From Lachnospiraceae bacterium (GTDB lineage Bacteria > Bacillota > Clostridia > Lachnospirales > Lachnospiraceae), in the NCBI GenBank assembly GCA_021202075.1, contig JAJQDT010000057.1:8405-45241 (forward strand): DNA of 36,837 nucleotides, read 5' to 3'. The translations under genes were made by a program, and so were the position numbers. Shown one piece after another: positions 32,434-36,837 of the stretch (position 1 is the first letter of the stretch; each line of letters opens with the position of its first letter). The notes beneath the pieces are model-generated. The model worked only from the letters and a program-made list of their open reading frames with translations, did no database searches and had not been told where the DNA came from.

Positions 32434-35400
32434 TTGGATAAATATGAGTACAACCTCAAGCTTGAGGAAATTGATAAGCTGGTAGACCAGGGGGACTATA
32501 AGGCTGCTGCAAATCTGGCGGATACGATCGAATGGAGGCGCGTCAGAAATGTCAGGACGCTCTGCCTGATCAGCGAGATATACGAGGCAGCCGGAAATCT
32601 GGCGAAGAGCAAGGAAATGCTGGAGCGCGCGTACCGGAAGTCTCCGGTGGGCCGCACAGTACTGTACCGGCTGGTCGAGGTGACGACCCGTCTGGGGCAG
32701 TTTGATGAGGCGCTGGAGTATTATTCGGAATATGTCCAGACCGCGCCCCATGACAACAACCGTTATATTCTTAAATACATGATATACAAAGGGAGGGGCA
32801 GCTCGCCGGAGGAGCTGATTGGCATTCTGGAGGAGTACCTTGGGCTGGAGTACACGGAGCGATGGGCATATGAACTGGCGAGCGTGTACCAGCAGGCGGG
32901 ACAGATACAGAAATGTCTGGCTGCCTGTGACGATCTGGTGCTGTGGTTCCATTCCGGAAATTACGTGAAAAAGGCGCTGGAACTGAAAAAACGCTATGCC
33001 GCACTTACGCCGAAGCAGCAGCAGATTTATGAGGTATGCCTGCAGGATGATGCGCAGAAGGAGTATCTTGCGGATCCGGATGAAGAGGGCACCGTGATAC
33101 AGGATTCTGTGACGCAGGATTCCCAGGAAACAGATGATGAAGTAGTTGCCGAAAACATCCTTGCAGAGACAGAGAAAGAGATTGCCGGTGAGATTGCCGC
33201 GCGCAAGGCTCAGATGGAGAAAGGGAGTGCGCCGAAACTGTCGAAGAAGTCTGCCTTTGGGGGCCTTGCGGGGATGAAACGCCGGAAGCCGGATGAGACG
33301 GAGACGAGTGCGCCTGTCAATCTGGAAATTCCGGAGACAGAGAAGCAGACGGATTTAAATGTCGAACTGGCGAAGAGCATGAGAAAGGTCGTCTCAGGCG
33401 TTACGAGAAATCCGGAGCCGAATGAGGATGACATACCGGCGGTTGTAGAGGAACGCCTGCACACGATCCGGCAGACACCGGTTGCCAAAGAGCCGGTGAG
33501 GAATGCGGGAAAGCTTTCGATAGATGACATTCTTCTTGAAATGGGTGAAAAAGGAAAACAGGCAGCCCAGGAAGCGAGAGCGCAAAGAGAGGCGGCCCAG
33601 GAGCAGTCTGCCGTGAGTATTGAGCCGGAAACGACGCAGGGCCAGGGCGTGAGTGCGAACGGTGGCCTGGAAACCGGAGCAGTGAAGGGTGTGACTGAAG
33701 ACGTTGGCCTGGAAGCGGAAGCAATGGAGGGCGTGACTGCCAGTGAAGGCCTGGAAGCGGAAGCAGTGGAGGGCGCGACTGTCAGTGAAGGTCTGGAAGC
33801 GGAAACAATGGAGGGCGCGACTGTCGGCGGTAGCCTGGAAGTGAAAACAGTGGGGGACGTGACAGCCAGTGATGGTCTGGGAACAGCAGTGAAGCAGGGG
33901 GACACTTTTACGGCTCCGACAGCGGTGAAAGGTCAGGAGACGGCAGCTTTGAAGGAGGCTCCGTCTGCCGGACAGGCAGTTGAGGATTCAGATACAGATA
34001 CGGTGGCGGCAGTCTATGAGAGAAGGGAAACGGATGCTGTGCAGGAACCGGAAACAGAGGAATCTCAGGAACCGGAGAAAATAAGGCATCCGGCTGCGCA
34101 TCAGAAGATGGAATCAGAGATGGAGCCGATGGCAGTGCAGCCGTCAGCAGAGACGAAAACCAGTGGGAACCGTCGGACAGCAGCGGATACAGCGGAGCCT
34201 GGATCGGTTCCGCCGGTGGGTTCCCGCTCGATTACGGCTGCAGCCGCCAGAGAGCTGACACAGGAACAGCTTGAGGCACTCCGCTATTCCAGCAATCCGG
34301 AAAAGTTTTTAAAGAACCGGACGGCGCTTCCGTCGTATGCGGCTGCGGAGGATTTGTCCATGACGCGCAAAATTGTGAATACCAGGGAAGAACTGGAGGC
34401 GGCTGCCCGGAAAGAGATGATGGAGTCAAAGACCATTCGCATTCCGGCGGAGGAGATTGCCCGCGCGTACACGCAGGGAACAGACAGGAGCCAGGTCAAA
34501 ATGGAGAAAACCATCCAAAATGAGGCTGCTGCCGCCATGGAGGGATTCGGCGAGGAGGGAAATGGCTCACAGGACATTTCTCCGGAACAGCAGTCAGACA
34601 AAACTGCGATGGATGGGGAGAATCAGAACACAATAAATGATGCTTCGCAGGAGGCTGAAATTTCGCATCGGGAGGAGACCTTAGCTGCGGAAGGACAGGA
34701 ATCGTACGATGGCGAACAGAATCTGGACGAGCCATCCGGGGAGACCTTCGAGAATGAGGAATATCTTGACGACCCGTTGACCATCGAGCCGCATCTGCGC
34801 GGACTTTTTAAGGGATTTACGGAGATCGAAGGGATAGAGGATCAGATCGCGAATGCAATTTTGCAGGCGCTCTCTAAGGGTGAAGATCGTACCTCCCGCA
34901 CCGGGAATATCCTGATCTTTGGTCCGCATAGCTCCGGGAAAACGACGCTGGCGACCAGCCTTGCGAAGGCGATCGCGCAGGAAAAAGGGCGGAAGGTTGC
35001 AAAAATGGCGCGCATTTATGGCGCTGATCTGAACCGGAAGGATATAGCGGCGACCATCGCCAAAATTGCCGGCGGCATGTTGATTGTGGAAGAGGCCGGC
35101 GACCTGGACGACAAAACGGTGGAACAGCTGACCACCGCGATGGAGTTCCGCACAGACGGGCTGATCGTGATTCTGGAGGACGAGCAGCGCTACGTGCATG
35201 ATCTGCTGATGAAGCATCCGCGCTTTACGATGAAGTTCACGGCCCAGATTTATCTGCCGGAGTACACTGCAGACGAGCTGTGTATTTTTGCGCAGCAGCA
35301 CGCGAACGAGCTGGACTATATGATCAGCGAGGAAGGCTTCGAATCCATTCGCCGGAAAATAGCGGCGATGGCGGATACCGAGACGCCGATGTCCGTCGGG

Positions 35401-35526
35401 GACACGCTTGCCCTGGTGGATAAGGCCATTCGTCATTCCAACAAGTTCATGCGCAAAATGTCGATGGGCAAAAAGCGATATGACCCAAATGATTATGTGC
35501 TTCTGTTTGCAAAAGATTTTAAGTAA
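32434..35526 (+). CDS. TPR protein with C-terminal AAA+ ATPase domain, function unknown
   Basis: The 1030-residue protein starts at a TTG, with GAGGTG 7 bases upstream. Residues 1-190 are helical repeats of TPR type (VDQGDYKAAANLADTIEW, SEIYEAAGNLAKSKEMLERA, TRLGQFDEALEYYSEYV). Residues 200-780 are acidic, Glu/Ala-rich and probably disordered, with six 14-residue repeats at 406-489. The C-terminal domain has Walker A GPHSSGKT at 830-837 and a region MLIVEEAGDLDD at 882-893 in the place of Walker B, where Glu886 stands at the usual Asp position. TMKFTAQIYLPEYTADEL and a C-terminal helical lid resemble CbxX/CfqX-type AAA+ proteins. No membrane segment is seen. The partner and role are unknown; a scaffold or remodelling function is a guess. 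Confidence 0.8.
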   Translation: MDKYEYNLKLEEIDKLVDQGDYKAAANLADTIEWRRVRNVRTLCLISEIYEAAGNLAKSKEMLERAYRKSPVGRTVLYRLVEVTTRLGQFDEALEYYSEYVQTAPHDNNRYILKYMIYKGRGSSPEELIGILEEYLGLEYTERWAYELASVYQQAGQIQKCLAACDDLVLWFHSGNYVKKALELKKRYAALTPKQQQIYEVCLQDDAQKEYLADPDEEGTVIQDSVTQDSQETDDEVVAENILAETEKEIAGEIAARKAQMEKGSAPKLSKKSAFGGLAGMKRRKPDETETSAPVNLEIPETEKQTDLNVELAKSMRKVVSGVTRNPEPNEDDIPAVVEERLHTIRQTPVAKEPVRNAGKLSIDDILLEMGEKGKQAAQEARAQREAAQEQSAVSIEPETTQGQGVSANGGLETGAVKGVTEDVGLEAEAMEGVTASEGLEAEAVEGATVSEGLEAETMEGATVGGSLEVKTVGDVTASDGLGTAVKQGDTFTAPTAVKGQETAALKEAPSAGQAVEDSDTDTVAAVYERRETDAVQEPETEESQEPEKIRHPAAHQKMESEMEPMAVQPSAETKTSGNRRTAADTAEPGSVPPVGSRSITAAAARELTQEQLEALRYSSNPEKFLKNRTALPSYAAAEDLSMTRKIVNTREELEAAARKEMMESKTIRIPAEEIARAYTQGTDRSQVKMEKTIQNEAAAAMEGFGEEGNGSQDISPEQQSDKTAMDGENQNTINDASQEAEISHREETLAAEGQESYDGEQNLDEPSGETFENEEYLDDPLTIEPHLRGLFKGFTEIEGIEDQIANAILQALSKGEDRTSRTGNILIFGPHSSGKTTLATSLAKAIAQEKGRKVAKMARIYGADLNRKDIAATIAKIAGGMLIVEEAGDLDDKTVEQLTTAMEFRTDGLIVILEDEQRYVHDLLMKHPRFTMKFTAQIYLPEYTADELCIFAQQHANELDYMISEEGFESIRRKIAAMADTETPMSVGDTLALVDKAIRHSNKFMRKMSMGKKRYDPNDYVLLFAKDFK
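33649..33900 (+). repeat. 42-bp tandem repeat, 6 copies, inside the TPR/AAA+ gene
   Basis: Six 42-bp units encode 14-residue repeats such as VTASEGLEAEAVEG and ATVSEGLEAETMEG. The middle three are most alike. The frame is kept and the repeat lies in the disordered centre of the protein. Confidence 0.92.
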
Positions 35527-35533
35527 ATGCGTG

Positions 35534-35580
35534 ACACCCGTCTTTCCTGGGAGAGACGGTGTACTTTTGCACTATTTTTT
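35534..35580 (+). terminator. Terminator of the TPR/AAA+ gene
   Basis: ACACCCGTCT (35534-35543) pairs with AGACGGTGT (35554-35562) with one bulge, followed by T-rich sequence ending in a run of T at 35575. Confidence 0.75.
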
Positions 35581-35644
35581 TACTATTTCAATCCTCTTTT
35601 TTAGAAAATTGCTGAATTTTCGAGACAAATCAAAATTTTTGTGT

Positions 35645-35650
35645 TATACT
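35645..35650 (+). promoter_or_regulatory. -10 box of the cytidylate-kinase-like gene
   Basis: TATACT at 35645-35650, preceded by TG one base further up, in AT-rich sequence; no good -35 box at the right distance. A leader of about 60 nt would follow. Confidence 0.4.
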
Positions 35651-35713
35651 AACTGAAAATAAATGAGTTATGTTTACTATTTGCTACATATATATTGACA
35701 GGAGGTGCTTGTT

Positions 35714-36325
35714 ATGGCAAAAAAAGTAGTGGTTGCGATTGGACGCCAGTTTGGAAGCGGCGGACACGAGATTGGAGAGAAGCTGGCGAAGCGGCTGGGG
35801 ATTCAGTTCTATGACAAGGAGCTGATCAAGGTGATCGCGAAGCAGAGCGGGCTGTGCGAGAAGGTATTGGAGAGCTACGATGAGAAGCCGACGAACAGCC
35901 TTCTGTATTCCATCGTGATGGATGTCTATCCGTCTGTGATGTATACGGGACCGACCATTGACCAGCAGATTTATCAGGCAAATTACGATGCGATTAAGCA
36001 GCTGGGCGAGAAATCCTGTGTGATTGTCGGGCGGTGCGCGGATTACATCCTCAGGGACTGCCCGGAGCTGGTCAGCGTGTTCATCCACGCGGACGATGAT
36101 TTCCGCGCAAAGCGCATCGCCGAGGAGTATCAGCTGCCGGATCCGAAGGTGCGGGATATGCTGGTAAAGACGGACAAAAAGCGCGCCAGCTATTACAATT
36201 TCCAGTCAGAGAAAAAGTGGGGCGCGGCAGTCAGCTACAATCTCTGCCTGGACAGCAGTTCGATTGGCATCGAAGGCAGCGTTGAATTGATCGAGAGCTA
36301 TATTCGGCATCGCGGGCTGCTGTGA
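35714..36325 (+). CDS. Cytidylate kinase-like family protein
   Basis: The 203-residue protein begins AKKVVVAIGRQFGSGGHEIG, where GRQFGSGG is the nucleotide-binding loop of the cytidylate_kin2 family (PF13189), followed by LAKRLGIQFYDKELI, CVIVGRCADYILRDCPE and VFIHADDDFRAKRI. The ATG at 35714 follows AGGAGG at 8 bases; an in-frame GTG at 35705 overlaps that site. Members resemble CMP kinase but their true substrate is mostly untested, so phosphorylation of a nucleotide is likely but not specific. It stands alone between terminators. Confidence 0.88.
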   Translation: MAKKVVVAIGRQFGSGGHEIGEKLAKRLGIQFYDKELIKVIAKQSGLCEKVLESYDEKPTNSLLYSIVMDVYPSVMYTGPTIDQQIYQANYDAIKQLGEKSCVIVGRCADYILRDCPELVSVFIHADDDFRAKRIAEEYQLPDPKVRDMLVKTDKKRASYYNFQSEKKWGAAVSYNLCLDSSSIGIEGSVELIESYIRHRGLL

Positions 36326-36387
36326 GAGGGATTATGCTTCCCGTGACGACTAATATGTAAATCAAGAACCAGTATAAACTGCTTTGC

Positions 36388-36519
36388 GGCGCGGTCCGGC
36401 TGTAATGCGAAACCGCATGTGGCGTGCCCCGGTTGTAAAGTGAAGCTGCATACGGCGCGGCCCGGTTGTAATGTGAAACCGCATGTGGCGCGGCTCAGTT
36501 ATAATGTGAAACCGCTTTG
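36388..36519 (+). repeat. 33-bp tandem repeat, 4 copies, noncoding
   Basis: Four adjacent 33-bp units of the type GGCGCGGCCCGGTTGTAATG followed by TGAAACCGCATGT. Unlike the other arrays of similar period it lies outside genes, and each unit has TAA stops. It sits between the kinase-like gene and its terminator and may be in the 3' untranslated region. Confidence 0.92.
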
Positions 36520-36550
36520 CGACTGGTTAAACGGTTGAGAAAATCTAAGG

Positions 36551-36595
36551 GGACGTTTCATCTGCGCGATTCTGCACGATGAAACGTCCTTTTTT
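36551..36595 (+). terminator. Intrinsic terminator
   Basis: GGACGTTTCATC (36551-36562) pairs perfectly with GATGAAACGTCC (36578-36589), followed by six T (36590-36595). Confidence 0.93.
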
Positions 36596-36604
36596 ATGCG
36601 CAGG

Positions 36605-36710
36605 GCCGGGCAAGGCATATCCCATGCGAAGCGTGGGATGCCCGCGCCCCACAATCGAAGATTGGGGGCATAACCCGGCGAGGGTGTTTTGCGGCTAAAA
36701 CCGCCCCGGC
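36605..36710 (+). repeat. Nested palindromic element, long copy
   Basis: GCCGGG (36605-36610) and CCCGGC (36705-36710) enclose ATCCCATGC-GAA-GCGTGGGAT, a second hairpin around AATC-GAA-GATT with flanking C and G tracts, and a GCGGC-TAAAA-CCGC unit like those at 11589-11604 and 28394-28407. It begins 10 bases after the terminator T tract. Confidence 0.8.
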
Positions 36711-36715
36711 TTACC

Positions 36716-36837
36716 CTTGTTCGTCCGGACGGGCTGAAGACGAACGAAAGGATTTGTTTATTGAAATACTTGCAGAGATATGATACCTGACTTTAGGATT
36801 CTGCATTAAAAAATGGCGTTAATTTTAAAGGAAAGCC
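36716..36837 (+). other. End of window, no gene seen
   Basis: A small hairpin GTTCGTC/GACGAAC spans 36719-36745. Nothing else is supported before the window ends. Confidence 0.5.

Overview
The window looks like chromosome of a Gram-positive anaerobe of the Clostridia, most likely a Lachnospiraceae-type gut bacterium. This is inferred from gene content: an aspartate-ammonia ligase (AsnA), a CBS-containing manganese pyrophosphatase, a DeoD-type phosphorylase beside pyrimidine-nucleoside phosphorylase, a CIRCE heat-shock operator, a CDP-glycerol polymer transferase, strong AGGAGG ribosome binding sites and sigma-A promoters. No rRNA, tRNA, transposase, prophage or CRISPR array is visible. The species cannot be told from the sequence alone.

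Layout. 1-2963: the 3' part of one and the whole of a second proton-conducting (NuoL/MrpA/MrpD-like) membrane subunit. 2964-3263: a compact structured RNA candidate, a terminator and a strong promoter. 3264-8391: a GH36 alpha-galactosidase converging on a cytosolic sugar-binding-protein-like/GGDEF fusion. 8690-11412: tatD, rsmA and asnA. 11643-13748 (minus): a beta-propeller lipoprotein. 14008-16393: lon under a CIRCE operator. 16419-18004 (minus): cobO and an MscS channel. 18264-19334: a TPR lipoprotein. 19689-26370: a nucleoside salvage block (deoD, deoB, cdd, pdp), then ppaC and a flavin reductase. 26371-28311: two palindromic elements and murA. 28312-29479: a gene-poor, purine-rich stretch with a strong promoter and a terminator. 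29480-32143 (minus): a CDP-glycerol glycerophosphotransferase. 32434-35526: a TPR/AAA+ protein of unknown role. 35714-36325: a cytidylate-kinase-like protein, then a repeat-rich tail.

How the genes work together. DeoD, Pdp and Cdd release (deoxy)ribose-1-phosphate from nucleosides, DeoB isomerises it to the 5-phosphate, and PpaC removes pyrophosphate. MurA and the glycerophosphotransferase serve the cell envelope. The GH36 enzyme frees galactose from oligosaccharides, and the neighbouring sensor-cyclase may link a small ligand to cyclic-di-GMP.

The most striking property is repeat activity. A GC-rich palindromic element sits in frame inside both membrane-protein genes. Separate tandem repeats of 15, 36 and 42 bp, all multiples of three, lie inside three other genes. 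Further 9- and 33-bp arrays, a 158-bp near-perfect palindrome in the murA leader, and nested palindromes near terminators fill the intergenic spaces. The two best candidates for undescribed biology are the 112-nt RNA at 3016-3127, with three hairpins and a possible loop-loop pseudoknot, and the roughly 0.9-kb transcription unit at 28536-29485, which has a near-ideal promoter and terminator but no normal-sized gene.
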